This document shows positions 35,834 to 45,351 of a stretch of 64,000 nucleotides of DNA, piece by piece (the stretch's first letter is position 1; every line of letters starts with the position of its first letter). The DNA is taken from assembly GCA_016842005.1 (NCBI GenBank), contig JAENYD010000002.1:124001-188000 (forward strand), written 5' to 3'. The DNA comes from Clostridium thermobutyricum (lineage in GTDB: Bacteria > Bacillota > Clostridia > Ch29). The notes beneath the pieces were generated by a model. It did no database searches, was not told where the DNA came from, and saw nothing but the letters and a program-made list of their open reading frames with translations. A program made the position numbers and the translations under genes.

Positions 35834-35955
35834 ATGAAATGTCGAATGTTGACGAATTTAATATACCAAAAAATTACATCGACGTAAAGTTAAAGTATAT
35901 AAATTAAGTAAATTAATGTAATACAAAAAAATAATTGTTTGAAGGGAGGGGTATT

Positions 35956-36417
35956 ATGCAAGAAAGGCAATTGGTGGTTTTCAAACTGGCCGAAGGAGAA
36001 TATGGCATTGATATAATGATGGTTAAAGAGATTATCAGGTACCAGAAAACGGTAAGAATACCTGACGCACCGGGGTTTATTGAAGGGATAATAAACTACA
36101 GAAAGAGTGCGGTTCCCATAATAGATTTGAACAGGAGATTGCATCTGGTAGAAAATAATATATCTGATGGCACCAGAATAATAATTGTTAATCTGGATGA
36201 AAAGCAGGTGGGATTTAAGGTGGACCAGGTTGAGGAAGTTTTAAGGATTGCTGAAGAAAGTATAGAGCAGGTGTCTGATATTATGTCAGATATTGACAAC
36301 AGGTACATAATGGGTATAGGAAAACTTGGTGACAGACTTATTGTTCTCCTGGATTTGTTTAAAGTACTGACCGAAAATGAGAAAGAAGAACTGAAAGAAA
36401 TATTACCATCCATATAA
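35956..36417 (+). CDS. cheW: Chemotaxis coupling protein CheW (second copy)
   Basis: This 153-residue CheW protein is a close paralogue of the one at 14689 (same length; shared blocks such as EGEYGIDIM and KEIIRYQK). It should couple a receptor to CheA. GGGAGGGG 7 nt before ATG 35956 decides the start over an in-frame ATG at 35935. It lies 220 bp before a chemoreceptor gene. No SigD-type promoter like that of the first copy is seen; the region upstream is AT-rich and begins with the right recombinase site, so inversion of the neighbouring segment could affect its expression. Confidence 0.92.
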   Translation: MQERQLVVFKLAEGEYGIDIMMVKEIIRYQKTVRIPDAPGFIEGIINYRKSAVPIIDLNRRLHLVENNISDGTRIIIVNLDEKQVGFKVDQVEEVLRIAEESIEQVSDIMSDIDNRYIMGIGKLGDRLIVLLDLFKVLTENEKEELKEILPSI

Positions 36418-36527
36418 CAGATTCAAGCAAAGGAGAATAATTCATTATAGGGCTATAGAATGGGGAAAATGTATTATCAAGACTGACACGGACAAATTAT
36501 TCAATTGTGAAAAAGAACTTAAAGTTT

Positions 36528-36612
36528 GTCTATAAAGAGGGAGCAACCCCAATGGATTCCCGGATAATCCCCAAATAATCTCCGAATAGTCCCCTGTTTC
36601 CTCTTTATAGAC
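36528..36612 (+). repeat. Leader inverted repeat with internal ATAATCCCC-type repeats
   Basis: GTCTATAAAGAGG (36528-36540) pairs with CCTCTTTATAGAC (36600-36612). The 59-nt loop contains four imperfect copies of a TAATCCCC-like unit about 11 bp apart. It ends 24 nt before the chemoreceptor start. No known RNA class recognised; a small mobile repeat or a translational control element are both possible. Confidence 0.6.
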
Positions 36613-36636
36613 TATATTTATAAGGGGGAATGCAAT

Positions 36637-38601
36637 ATGAAAAGTTTAAGGCTGAAAATTTTGATTCCAATACTAATTGTAGCTGTCGCCGGTCTTGCAG
36701 GCGTGGCTCTCAGCGGATATTTCCAGGCAAAAGAAATAGTAGAAACTGATATTGAGCATCTTGCTTCATCTGAGACTGATAAGCTGGTATCACAAATTGA
36801 CGGTAAACTCATGCTCATGAAAAAAGAAGTGCAAATGCTGGCCGATACAGATGCGGTCAGGGCCAGAGATATGGGAATGCTAAGACAGTACATATCAAGC
36901 AGGGAAAATATGTTTGAAAAATATGAGTCACTTTTTATAGCCGACAGAACAGGTAGCTATATTACAATTACAGGAAAAACAGGCAGTATTGCCGACAGGG
37001 ATTATTTTTACAGAGTGATGGATGGTGAAACAGTTGTAGAAGACCCTCTTGTATCTAAGGAAACCGGTAATCGGGTTATAGTTATCGCCAGTCCTGTAAA
37101 GGACAATACCGGCAGTATAATCGGGCTGATTGCCGGAACCGTTGAATTCAGCCAAGTATCAGATTTAATCCGCAGTGCCAGGCTGGGTGATACCGGGTAT
37201 GCATACATGATCAACCGGGAAGGCATAGTTGTAGACCATCCCCAAAAAGAGCTCCTCTCTACCAACCTGCTTCAGCATGAGACTCAGAGTCTGGTGGAAA
37301 TTACGGAAGAAATGGTTAACGGGGAGAAAGGGGTGGGATATTACGAATTTGAAGGTATAAAGAAAATAGCAGCCTATGCGCCTTTGGAAACATCAGATTG
37401 GGTTATGGCTATGACTACCACATACAGCGAGGTGGCGAAAAATGTAAACAGGCTAAGGAACAATGCGGCAATAATAGGGATTATTGCAGTATGCCTTATG
37501 ATAGTAATAACCATTTTGCTTGTTAATAATACGGTAAAACCGCTGGTTGAAATGGCCCGTATGACTCAGGAAGTGGCAAAAGGGAATCTCCAAACCAGGG
37601 TCAGTGTGACCACACATGATGAAGCAGGCCTTTTAGCCCGGAATTTTAACCAGATGATTGAAAGTATGCGAGAGCTGCTCCTTGAGATGAAAGAAACCGG
37701 GATGACTGTAGCATCTTCAGCCCAGCAAATGCTGGCCTCTTCAGAGGAAGCCAGCAGGGCATCCGAAGAGATTACGCAGACTATTCAGGACCTGGCCCAG
37801 GGGTCCACCGAACAGGCTGCAGCTGCTCAAAACGGGAGTCAGACGGTGGAAGAGCTTGTGGCAGGATTAAATCAGATTGCCATAAACATGGCCGACTCAG
37901 AAAAGTTGACTGTAGAGGCAAACAAAGCCGTAGAATCAGGAGTGAAAACGGTAGAATACCAAAGGGAGAAGATGGTAGAAAATAAACAGGCAGCAGTGAA
38001 TGTAGGTGAAAGAATATTCGAGTTATCCGATAAGTCCCAGGAAATCGGCCAGATTATTGAAGCCATAAGTGATATAGCAGACCAAACAAATCTACTGGCT
38101 TTGAATGCAGCCATTGAAGCGGCCAGGGCCGGTGAACAGGGCAGAGGATTTGCCGTTGTTGCGGAGGAGGTAAGAAAACTGGCGGAGGAAGCCAGCCTCT
38201 CCACTCAAAAGATAAGTGCCCTCATCAGACAGATACAGCAGGGGATAGAACTTGCTGTCGAGGAAATGCGTAAGGCAGAGGTCATTGTAGGAGAACAGGA
38301 AAAGGCTGTGGACAGCACAACAAAAGCATTCGATAATGTTATGGACATTATACGCGGTGTAACAAAACAGGTACAGGAAGTCTCTAAAGCTGTAGAATCA
38401 TTGAATGAGGGTGCATCATCCACAGGGGCGGAGATACAGAATATTGCCAGTGTAGCCCAGGAAAATGCTGCAGGAACCGAAGAAGTGGCCGCTTCTGCGG
38501 AAGAACAGACTGCTGCCATTCAGCAGATGGCAAGTTCAGCGGAAAATCTGGCAGGTGTGGCTCAAAAACTTCAGGAAGCTATTCAGAGGTTCAAAGTATA
38601 A
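36637..38601 (+). CDS. Methyl-accepting chemotaxis protein (dCache sensor)
   Basis: The 654-residue receptor has a membrane helix at about 8-28, an extracellular dCache domain (about 35-275, with SDRDYF-type pocket sequence [10 protein letters not shown]), a second helix (about 282-302), HAMP and a full signalling domain ([20 protein letters not shown] at the tip). It is a close paralogue of the receptor at 40285, from the MKSLRLKIL start onward, but the sensing domains differ, suggesting different ligands. AGGGGGAATGCAAT precedes the ATG. Preceded by cheW and followed by a terminator at 38702. Confidence 0.93.
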   Translation: MKSLRLKILIPILIVAVAGLAGVALSGYFQAKEIVETDIEHLASSETDKLVSQIDGKLMLMKKEVQMLADTDAVRARDMGMLRQYISSRENMFEKYESLFIADRTGSYITITGKTGSIADRDYFYRVMDGETVVEDPLVSKETGNRVIVIASPVKDNTGSIIGLIAGTVEFSQVSDLIRSARLGDTGYAYMINREGIVVDHPQKELLSTNLLQHETQSLVEITEEMVNGEKGVGYYEFEGIKKIAAYAPLETSDWVMAMTTTYSEVAKNVNRLRNNAAIIGIIAVCLMIVITILLVNNTVKPLVEMARMTQEVAKGNLQTRVSVTTHDEAGLLARNFNQMIESMRELLLEMKETGMTVASSAQQMLASSEEASRASEEITQTIQDLAQGSTEQAAAAQNGSQTVEELVAGLNQIAINMADSEKLTVEANKAVESGVKTVEYQREKMVENKQAAVNVGERIFELSDKSQEIGQIIEAISDIADQTNLLALNAAIEAARAGEQGRGFAVVAEEVRKLAEEASLSTQKISALIRQIQQGIELAVEEMRKAEVIVGEQEKAVDSTTKAFDNVMDIIRGVTKQVQEVSKAVESLNEGASSTGAEIQNIASVAQENAAGTEEVAASAEEQTAAIQQMASSAENLAGVAQKLQEAIQRFKV

Positions 38602-38701
38602 CAATTAGAGTTAAATGTTACCGCAGGACGAATTTGAAGAAATACTTCGGTAATGCTGGCAGGTTACAATAACCGGATTGCAAATAGTTGTTAAGACAGG
38701 A

Positions 38702-38746
38702 ACAAAACAGCTGCTCTGAACTAAGGGAGCAGCTGTTTTGTTTGGA
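38702..38746. terminator. Rho-independent terminator
   Basis: ACAAAACAGCTGCTC pairs with GAGCAGCTGTTTTGT (15 bp) over a 10-nt loop. Confidence 0.85.
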
Positions 38747-38895
38747 ACTCAAAACCATCCCATATGGGCAGGGGACGGATCGGGATATCTGGCGTAATGA
38801 CAGTTGCTGTTCTGTATATATTATTGTTTCAAAATGATGTAGACAGGGAATATTTTTGATACAATCGTTATATGAAGGACAATCGAGGTGAGAAT

Positions 38896-39795
38896 ATGGA
38901 TTTCCGGCAACTGGAGTCTTTTGTGACCATTGTCAAACACAATAGTTTTACCCGGGCTGCCCGTGAACTTTACCTGACGCAGCCTACCCTCACCGGCCAT
39001 ATACAGGCCCTGGAAAATGAACTCGGAACGGTCATATTTAACAGAAACGGTAAGAACATAACCCTGACGGATGCGGGAAGAATTTTATACAACCATGCTG
39101 TCAATATATTAAATATGAGAGAGCAGGCGGTTTATTCCCTGGCCCAATATGAGGGCAGGCTGGAGGGTGAACTGGCTATTGCATCCAGCAGTGTTCCTCA
39201 GAAATATCTGCTGCCGCCGCTGCTGAAAGATTTCAGTGATATATATCCGGGGATAAGCTACATAATCAGACAGTTTGACAGCAAGGGGGTAGTGGATTGT
39301 ATCCTGTCGGGGGATATGGATTTCGGACTGGTGGGGGCAGATATATCTCATCCAGGCCTTCAAAATATAGACCTCTGCCCGGACCAGCTTGTTCTGATAG
39401 CTCCCAATTCCGGCAGGTTTTCCGGATACAGGGGGAAGACCCTGAGCTGGGATCAGGTAAAAGATGAAAAATTTATTCTCAGGGAAGAGGGCTCCGGGAC
39501 AAGGGAACTGTTCTTCAAAGCCCTTGAAAAAAAGGGTATCGGTGAAAAAGACATAAGAATAATAGCCCAGATAGAAAATATACAGACTATCAACCTGTGC
39601 GTAAGGGCCGGGCTGGGAGTATCGGTGGTCTCAGAGAGGTCGGTGAAAGAGGAAGTGGAACTGGGTATGCTTAAAGCTTTTTATCTGGAAGGGCTGGAGC
39701 TGAAAAGGAAGTTTCATTTCGTTTATCACAAAAACAGGGTATTAAGCCCCCTGGCCAGGGCTTTCAAAGATTTTCTGGCGGATTATTACGGTTAG
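38896..39795 (+). CDS. LysR family regulator, probably selenium-metabolism associated
   Basis: The 299-residue protein starts MDFRQLESFV and has the LysR winged helix (about 1-60; AARELYLTQPTLTGHIQALE) and a two-lobed effector domain (about 90-295). The N-terminus resembles the LysR group that accompanies yedE, yedF and selD in anaerobic Firmicutes, and those genes lie 4-7 kb downstream here. GAGGTG 6-7 nt before ATG 38896 fixes the start; ATG 38872 upstream has no site. LysR proteins usually bind T-N11-A boxes at their targets. The exact effector and targets are not visible. A weak terminator follows. Confidence 0.85.
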   Translation: MDFRQLESFVTIVKHNSFTRAARELYLTQPTLTGHIQALENELGTVIFNRNGKNITLTDAGRILYNHAVNILNMREQAVYSLAQYEGRLEGELAIASSSVPQKYLLPPLLKDFSDIYPGISYIIRQFDSKGVVDCILSGDMDFGLVGADISHPGLQNIDLCPDQLVLIAPNSGRFSGYRGKTLSWDQVKDEKFILREEGSGTRELFFKALEKKGIGEKDIRIIAQIENIQTINLCVRAGLGVSVVSERSVKEEVELGMLKAFYLEGLELKRKFHFVYHKNRVLSPLARAFKDFLADYYG

Positions 39796-39831
39796 GTGCA
39801 TTATATCAGTTTCTGGCCGGATATTGTACAG

Positions 39832-39870
39832 ACCTGTGTTACCGACTGCCGGGCAAACAGGTTTTTTATT
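39832..39870 (+). terminator. Rho-independent terminator
   Basis: ACCTGTGTT pairs imperfectly with AAACAGGT and is followed by TTTTTTATTTG, just after the LysR gene. Confidence 0.65.
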
Positions 39871-39943
39871 TGTTTCAAGAAATTTCAGGTAAAATACGAT
39901 ATATAGAATAAGGACATTATTATATCAATACCGAGGTGATTAC

Positions 39944-40229
39944 ATGAATACGGATGCTGATAAACCGGTGAACAGCTAGGGTTTTCGCCGGCATATGGCT
40001 CACTGTCCGGGCATCAAGGTATATCCCCCCATCTGCTGAAACCTTTCGGTTTTTTGAAGGAGACTTGCAACGTGGCTTTTAAGGTCTGTCTGTGGGCGAA
40101 AGGCTGCTTGCGCAGGTCTTCTGGAAGGGTGTAGTGGATGATGTTACCTTGTCTCTCCGGATAACCGGTCGGAAGCGCATTAACTATACAGCAACGCAGA
40201 GGAAAGGAGGTATATCAGGCTGTAAATAA
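39944..40229 (+). pseudogene. Degenerate gene remnant with several frameshifts
   Basis: A good start signal (GAGGTG, 5 nt, ATG) begins a frame that stops after 11 codons. Protein-like stretches then continue in other frames: WLTVRASRYIPP, LKPFGFLKE-like, and a final GERLLAQVFWKGVVDDVTLS stretch running to TAA at 40227-40229. This looks like a decayed gene. The last part vaguely recalls the repeating domain of FliK-like flagellar proteins, but that is a guess. The rest of the gap up to 40284 is empty. Confidence 0.4.
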
Positions 40230-40284
40230 TACGGTTGACTTACAGGGCGAAAAACCATTTTGTTGTAAGGGGGAATAAGTAAGT

Positions 40285-42252
40285 ATGAAGAGCTTGAGGT
40301 TAAAAATTCTAGTGCCGGTACTGGTAGTGGCAATAGCCGGTTTCGCAGGGCTATCCGTCAGCGGATACCTCCAGGCCAGGAATATAGCTGTAAAGGACAT
40401 TGAAAATATGGCCCACAGGCAGGTGGAAAAACTGGTAATTGACCTGGATGGTAAGCTGAATGCTTATAAGAAAGGAATAGAAGTACTGGCAGCTACGGAT
40501 GAGGTAAAATCCATGGACAGGGCTGTGGCGGAAGGCTACCTTTTGCAAAGAAAGGACCTGTTCCAGGATTTCCTGTACATTATGATAGCCGATACAACCG
40601 GTAACTATTATACGACTCTGGGAGGAAGCGGGAACATATCGGACAGGGACTATTTCCAGGAGGTTATGAAAACCGGAAATTTTGTTGTAGGGGACCCTGT
40701 CGTCTCCAAATCGACAGGGAAAAACATTGTGGTTATTTCCACACCCATCAGGGATGCAAAAGGGAATATCATCGGAATGTGTTCAGGGTCGCTGGAACTG
40801 GCCACATTGTGTGACATGATCAGTACTGAAAAACTGGGGGAAACGGGTTATGCCTATATGATTGACAAAAACGGAAGGGTAATAGCCCATCCCGATGAAG
40901 AACTCATATTCACCAGCCTGTTGGAGCATGAAAGTCAGAGCCTGGCTGAAATATCCCGGAAAATGGCCGGTGGAGGCAGCGGAGTGGAATACTATGAATT
41001 TGAAGGAGAGAAGAAAATAGCGGCTTACCAGCCACTGAGCATGGCCAGCTGGTCCATAGCCATGACTACAACGTACAGAGAGATAGCCAATACTATAGGG
41101 AAACTCAGAAACGGCGCTTTGCTGATAGGATTTCTGGCAGTGGGCCTGCTGGGTATAGTATTAACCCTCCTGATTTCAAATTCGGTTAAGCCTATCCTGG
41201 AAATGACCAGTATCACCAGAGAGGTAGCCCGGGGAAATCTGCAGACCAGGGTTAGTGTAGCTACAAAGGATGAGGTCGGGATGCTGGCCCAGCATTTTAA
41301 CCAGATGATTGATGGCATGAGGGGATTACTTCTGGAGATGAAGGAAACCGGCATGTCGGTAGCGTCTTCGTCCCAGCAGATGCTGACATCTTCCGAGGAG
41401 GCCAGCCGGGCAGCCGATGAGATAACACATACGGTCCAGGACCTTGCCCAGGGAGCCAATGAGCAGGCTGCAGCCGCTCAAACAGGGAGTCAGACGGTGG
41501 AGGACCTGGTTAACGGACTGAGCCAGATAGCGGCAAGCATGGACAGGACAGAAGAACTGACTCTGAAAGCAAAAGAAAGTGTTGAAGCAGGTGTACAGAC
41601 TGCTGAGTACCAGAGGGGCAAGATGGAGGAAAGTAAACAGGCATCTGTGAATGTGAGTGAAAAGATATCTATATTGTCTGATAAATCAAAGGAAATCGGA
41701 CATATCATAGAAGTAATAAGCGATATTGCGGACCAGACAAATCTGCTGGCATTGAATGCTGCCATTGAAGCTGCCAGGGCAGGGGAACAGGGCAGAGGCT
41801 TTGCCGTTGTTGCGGAAGAGGTAAGAAAACTGGCGGAAGAGGCCAGTCTCTCCACTCAGAAAATAGGAGACCTGGTAAAGCAGATACAACTGGGTGTTGA
41901 ACAAACGGTTGCTGAGATGAATAATGCAGAGATGGCCGTTAAGGAGCAAGAGACAGCCGTTGATGAGACGACCAGGGCATTCCATAATATTACAGGAATA
42001 ATTTCTGACGTGACCAATCAGATACAGAAAGTAGCCAAGGCGGCTGAAGAGCTGAACAAGAATGCAGCTTCTGCCGGGGAAGAGATTCAGAACATCGCCA
42101 GCGTGGCACAGGAGAGTGCTGCCGGGATAGAAGAAGTAGCCGCTTCCACCGAAGAGCAGACGGCAGCTATACAGCAGATGACCAGTTCAGCGGATAATCT
42201 CGCAGAGCTCGCCAATAAGCTGCAGCAAGTGATTGAGCGGTTCAGGATTTAA
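40285..42252 (+). CDS. Methyl-accepting chemotaxis protein (dCache sensor)
   Basis: The 655-residue receptor has a membrane helix (about 8-28), extracellular dCache domain (about 35-275, [11 protein letters not shown]), second helix (about 283-303), HAMP and signalling domain with conserved tip. It shares the MKSLRLKIL start and most of the cytoplasmic part with the receptor at 36637, pointing to a duplication. No cheW accompanies it, unlike the other two receptors. AGGGGGAATAAGTAAGT precedes the ATG. A very strong bidirectional terminator follows. Confidence 0.93.
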   Translation: MKSLRLKILVPVLVVAIAGFAGLSVSGYLQARNIAVKDIENMAHRQVEKLVIDLDGKLNAYKKGIEVLAATDEVKSMDRAVAEGYLLQRKDLFQDFLYIMIADTTGNYYTTLGGSGNISDRDYFQEVMKTGNFVVGDPVVSKSTGKNIVVISTPIRDAKGNIIGMCSGSLELATLCDMISTEKLGETGYAYMIDKNGRVIAHPDEELIFTSLLEHESQSLAEISRKMAGGGSGVEYYEFEGEKKIAAYQPLSMASWSIAMTTTYREIANTIGKLRNGALLIGFLAVGLLGIVLTLLISNSVKPILEMTSITREVARGNLQTRVSVATKDEVGMLAQHFNQMIDGMRGLLLEMKETGMSVASSSQQMLTSSEEASRAADEITHTVQDLAQGANEQAAAAQTGSQTVEDLVNGLSQIAASMDRTEELTLKAKESVEAGVQTAEYQRGKMEESKQASVNVSEKISILSDKSKEIGHIIEVISDIADQTNLLALNAAIEAARAGEQGRGFAVVAEEVRKLAEEASLSTQKIGDLVKQIQLGVEQTVAEMNNAEMAVKEQETAVDETTRAFHNITGIISDVTNQIQKVAKAAEELNKNAASAGEEIQNIASVAQESAAGIEEVAASTEEQTAAIQQMTSSADNLAELANKLQQVIERFRI

Positions 42253-42289
42253 CTATGAAAAATGATGACTTCTGTCATGGAAAATAGAG

Positions 42290-42332
42290 GAATAAGGAAG
42301 AGGGTGCCGGTACAGGCACCCTCTTCCTTATG
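42290..42332. terminator. Strong bidirectional terminator
   Basis: AAGGAAGAGGGTGCC pairs with GGCACCCTCTTCCTT over a 6-nt loop, stem of up to 18 bp, between convergent chemoreceptor and aminotransferase genes. Confidence 0.85.
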
Positions 42333-42344
42333 GTCTCAACTATC

Positions 42345-43499
42345 CTAAAGCTCTTTCAATGTCCTGTTTATTGCGTATATGACATATTCTATTTCAGCCC
42401 GGGTATTGAAATGCCCCGGACTGAATCTTACGGTGCCCCGGGGGAAGGTATCCAGGGTTCTATGGGCGGAGGGAGCGCAATGCAGACCACAACGGGTTTT
42501 TATCCCGTATTGTTTGTCCAGCCAGTGGGCGATTTCCGCATTGTCCCTGTCCGGAAAATCAAGGGATATTACTGCGGTTCTACCGTCAGTATCTTCCAGC
42601 CCTGCCATGTTTGCGTTTTTAATATTCTTTACCTCATTTATGAACCTGCCGGCCAGATCAAGCTCTTTCTCTCTTATAGCATCAATACCTGTTTTATTCA
42701 GATATTTCAGCGCTGCATGCAGGCCGAATATGCCCGGCAGGTTCATGGTACCCGATTCGAATTTGTCCGGCATATAATCAGGCTGTTCCTCCAGTTCCGA
42801 AAGGCTTCCCGTACCTCCGCAAATAAGGCTGTCAATAGTATGGGCCAGTCTGTGGCTTATAAGGAATCCCCCTGTGCCCTGGGGGCCTAAAAGTCCTTTG
42901 TGACCGGTAAAGGCAATGGCGTCTGCATTCAGCTCTTGAAAGTCTATATCCAGTATCCCGGCGGTCTGGGCGGTGTCGATTATAAAGAAAAGGTCCTTTT
43001 CACTGCAGATTTTTCCTATATCGTGAACAGGCAGTATGGTGCCGCATACGTTGGAGGCATGCGTTAATATAACTGCTTTTGTGTTGTCTTTAATGCATTT
43101 GTAAATGTCCGAGGGGTTCATCTGTCCCCTGATATCGCACTGCACCCTGGAAAAATCCACTCCGGTTTTCTGCAGTTGCATGAGAGGTCTCATTACGGCA
43201 TTATGCTCCATGGAGGATACGATGCAGTGGTCACCGGGTTTTAAAAGCCCTTTCAACAGGAAATTCAGGCTCTGGGTAATATTCATGGTAAATATGATAT
43301 TCTCGGGCGTGCCGAAATTGAATAGGCTTCCAAGCATTTCCCGGGTTTCAAAGACTATTTCTTCCGGGGAAAATGTATCCAGGTAACCGCTCCTGTTTAC
43401 ATTACAGCCTATATCATCTATATAACGTTTTACCGCATCTCCGACTCCCGGGGCTTTGGGGTATGAAGTCGCGCCATTGTCCATATAAATTCTCTTCAC
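42345..43499 (-). CDS. Class V aminotransferase, cysteine desulfurase/selenocysteine lyase-like
   Basis: The 384-residue PLP enzyme has the PLP lysine Lys201 (FTGHKGLLG), HASNVCG and IIDTAQTAG cofactor motifs, and a C-terminal CGLHCAP (Cys337, Cys341) at the place of the catalytic cysteine loop. It belongs to the cysteine desulfurase-like group (TIGR01977 type) often encoded next to yedE/selD. It could deliver sulfur or selenium from (seleno)cysteine. The GTG start has GAGGAGG 9-10 nt upstream. It diverges from yedE with a shared 254-bp control region. Selenium specificity is an inference from neighbourhood. Confidence 0.88.
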   Translation of the reverse strand: MKRIYMDNGATSYPKAPGVGDAVKRYIDDIGCNVNRSGYLDTFSPEEIVFETREMLGSLFNFGTPENIIFTMNITQSLNFLLKGLLKPGDHCIVSSMEHNAVMRPLMQLQKTGVDFSRVQCDIRGQMNPSDIYKCIKDNTKAVILTHASNVCGTILPVHDIGKICSEKDLFFIIDTAQTAGILDIDFQELNADAIAFTGHKGLLGPQGTGGFLISHRLAHTIDSLICGGTGSLSELEEQPDYMPDKFESGTMNLPGIFGLHAALKYLNKTGIDAIREKELDLAGRFINEVKNIKNANMAGLEDTDGRTAVISLDFPDRDNAEIAHWLDKQYGIKTRCGLHCAPSAHRTLDTFPRGTVRFSPGHFNTRAEIEYVIYAINRTLKEL

Positions 43500-43642
43500 A
43501 ATAGAATACCTCCTCGTATACTATGAACAGCAAATCTTTTAAATAATTTCCAGCTGGTTGCCGGATGTCACACCGCTACCTCTACTCCCATTTTACTATA
43601 TTCCCTTGTAATACCGTGATAAATTTTTTCAATTACTCAGGG

Positions 43643-43671
43643 TTATACATAAGAATAAACTATTGTACAAC
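43643..43671 (-). promoter_or_regulatory. SigA-type promoter of the aminotransferase gene
   Basis: TTGTAC (43671-43666), 17-nt spacer, TATAAC (43648-43643). Opposite it, TATAAT at 43705-43710 is the likely -10 for yedE. Confidence 0.6.
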
Positions 43672-43753
43672 ACACAGAAAATTTTGTTACTATTATGGCG
43701 GTCATATAATATTAATGCAATTATTAATTGTGAGTAAGGTAGGGAGGATTATT

Positions 43754-44839
43754 ATGAGTGGTAAAAAAGGAATTATTCTTGTGGGAGCTATTGTAGGCTT
43801 TGTGGCTGTGGTCCTTGTCAGGTTCGGCAACCCGGTCAACATGGGTCTCTGTATCATATGCTTTATAAGGGATACGGCAGGAGCCCTGGGATTACACAGG
43901 GCCGGTGTGGTACAGTACATAAGACCGGAGTTGATAGGCCTGGCCCTGGGAGCCTTTTTAATGGCTGCCAGAAGCAAAGAGTATTATTCCCGGGGCGGTT
44001 CGGCGCCTTTTACCCGCTTTGTACTGGGATTTTTGGTTACGATAGGTGCCCTGATGTTCCTGGGGTGTCCCCTGAGGATGGTGCTGAGGCTGGCCGGAGG
44101 AGACTTGAACGCCTTAATGGGATTGGCCGGATTTGTTGTGGGGATACTCATAGGTATTGCATTTCTGAATAAGGGGTTTACCCTCAAGAGGACATACGCC
44201 CTGTCCAGATTTGAAGGTTACCTGTTTCCGGCCGTTCAACTGGGTCTTCTAGTACTGTTGGTGGCTGCGCCGGCGTTCGTTTTTTTCAGTGAAAAGGGAC
44301 CGGGGGCGGCCCACGCACCTATCATTCTGTCACTGATTGCAGGCCTGATTATCGGCATTGGGGCTCAAAAGACCAGGCTCTGTATGGTAGGTGGTATCAG
44401 GGACCTCATCATGTTTAAGGACTGGCACCTGATATCGGGCTTTATTGCCATATTTGTTGCTGCGCTGGCAGGAAATATTGTAACCGGCACATTCAATATG
44501 GGCTTTGAGGGGCAGCCTGTTGCCCATGCAGACGGCCTTTGGAATTTTCTCGGGATGCTCCTGGCAGGTCTGGGTTCGGTACTTCTGGGTGGATGCCCTA
44601 TGAGACAGATTGTCCTGGGAGCGGAGGGCAACATTGATTCTGTTATTACTGTACTGGGTATGTTTGCAGGGGCCGCTTTTGCCCACAACTTCAGTCTGGC
44701 TGCATCTCCTGCAGGACCGGCGCCTAACGGTCAGGTTGCAGTAATAATAGGTCTTATTGTTGTTTTGTTAATAGGGTATTTTAATGTTGATAGAAAAGAA
44801 GAGATTATAATGAAGGGGGATGTGGAACTTGAGGCTTAA
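43754..44839 (+). CDS. yedE: YedE-type putative selenium transporter
   Basis: The 361-residue membrane protein has about ten helices and belongs to the YedE/YeeE sulfur-transport fold (PF04143). Conserved cysteine motifs include MGLCIICFIRD, FLGCPLRMVLR, KTRLCMVGGIRD and LLGGCPMRQIV, which are thought to handle the chalcogen. It is the membrane part of a selenium module with the TusA-like, DUF3343 and SelD proteins that follow. GGGAGG precedes ATG 43754. The next gene starts inside its last codons, showing translational coupling. Confidence 0.9.
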   Translation: MSGKKGIILVGAIVGFVAVVLVRFGNPVNMGLCIICFIRDTAGALGLHRAGVVQYIRPELIGLALGAFLMAARSKEYYSRGGSAPFTRFVLGFLVTIGALMFLGCPLRMVLRLAGGDLNALMGLAGFVVGILIGIAFLNKGFTLKRTYALSRFEGYLFPAVQLGLLVLLVAAPAFVFFSEKGPGAAHAPIILSLIAGLIIGIGAQKTRLCMVGGIRDLIMFKDWHLISGFIAIFVAALAGNIVTGTFNMGFEGQPVAHADGLWNFLGMLLAGLGSVLLGGCPMRQIVLGAEGNIDSVITVLGMFAGAAFAHNFSLAASPAGPAPNGQVAVIIGLIVVLLIGYFNVDRKEEIIMKGDVELEA

Positions 44840-45041
44840 TCAGGTTGATACCAGAGGCAAGTCCTGTCCTGAACCAGTACTGCTGACAAAGAAAGCCCTT
44901 CAGCAGCATCCTGAAGGGGTATCGGTAATTGCCGATAATACTACTGCCAGGGATAACATCACCCGGTTTGCCAGGAATGCGGGATACACGGTAGAGGTAA
45001 CCCGAAGCGGAGCGGATTATATTCTCACACTGACCAGGTGA
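44829..45041 (+). CDS. TusA/SirA-like protein (YedF N-terminal domain type)
   Basis: The 70-residue protein is a single TusA domain (PF01206) with the CPEPV motif whose Cys carries sulfur or selenium. Full YedF proteins of selenium operons are nearly 200 residues with a second domain; here only the TusA part is present, and the next gene codes a DUF3343 protein. I chose TTG 44829, which has AAGGGGG 9 nt upstream and gives the usual MRLNQVDTRG start; ATG 44820 abuts the site. It overlaps the end of yedE. Confidence 0.85.
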   Translation: MRLNQVDTRGKSCPEPVLLTKKALQQHPEGVSVIADNTTARDNITRFARNAGYTVEVTRSGADYILTLTR

Positions 45042-45048
45042 ATGCGGC

Positions 45049-45291
45049 ATGGAATATGCAGCAACTTTTTATACTCATTCAGGAGCGGTAAAATACCAGA
45101 GGTTTATGAAGAGGAAAGGCATTGACATTGAGCTTATGCCTGTTCCAAGAAAGTTCAGTTCTAGTTGCGGTATTGGCGCTCGTTTCACTCTTGAAGAAGA
45201 CATTAGAAATTTTATAAGTGATGATATTGAAAAACTGTTTTTGATAACAGGAGAAGAGGATAAGCTAATATACAGGGGAGATAGGGACTAA
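45049..45291 (+). CDS. DUF3343 protein, putative Se/S carrier
   Basis: The 80-residue protein matches the DUF3343 family (PF11823): YAATFYTHSGAVKYQRFMK at the start, LMPVPRKFSSSCGIGARF in the middle, where the conserved Cys lies. Family members are found beside selD/yedF and proposed to carry sulfur or selenium. It starts 7 bp after the TusA-like gene and 60 bp before selD. No enzymatic motif beyond the cysteine is visible. Confidence 0.85.
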   Translation: MEYAATFYTHSGAVKYQRFMKRKGIDIELMPVPRKFSSSCGIGARFTLEEDIRNFISDDIEKLFLITGEEDKLIYRGDRD

Positions 45292-45351
45292 TTGCAGTCC
45301 CTGTTCCTGTATTATATTATAATAATAGCAATTGATGAAAGCAGGGATAAA

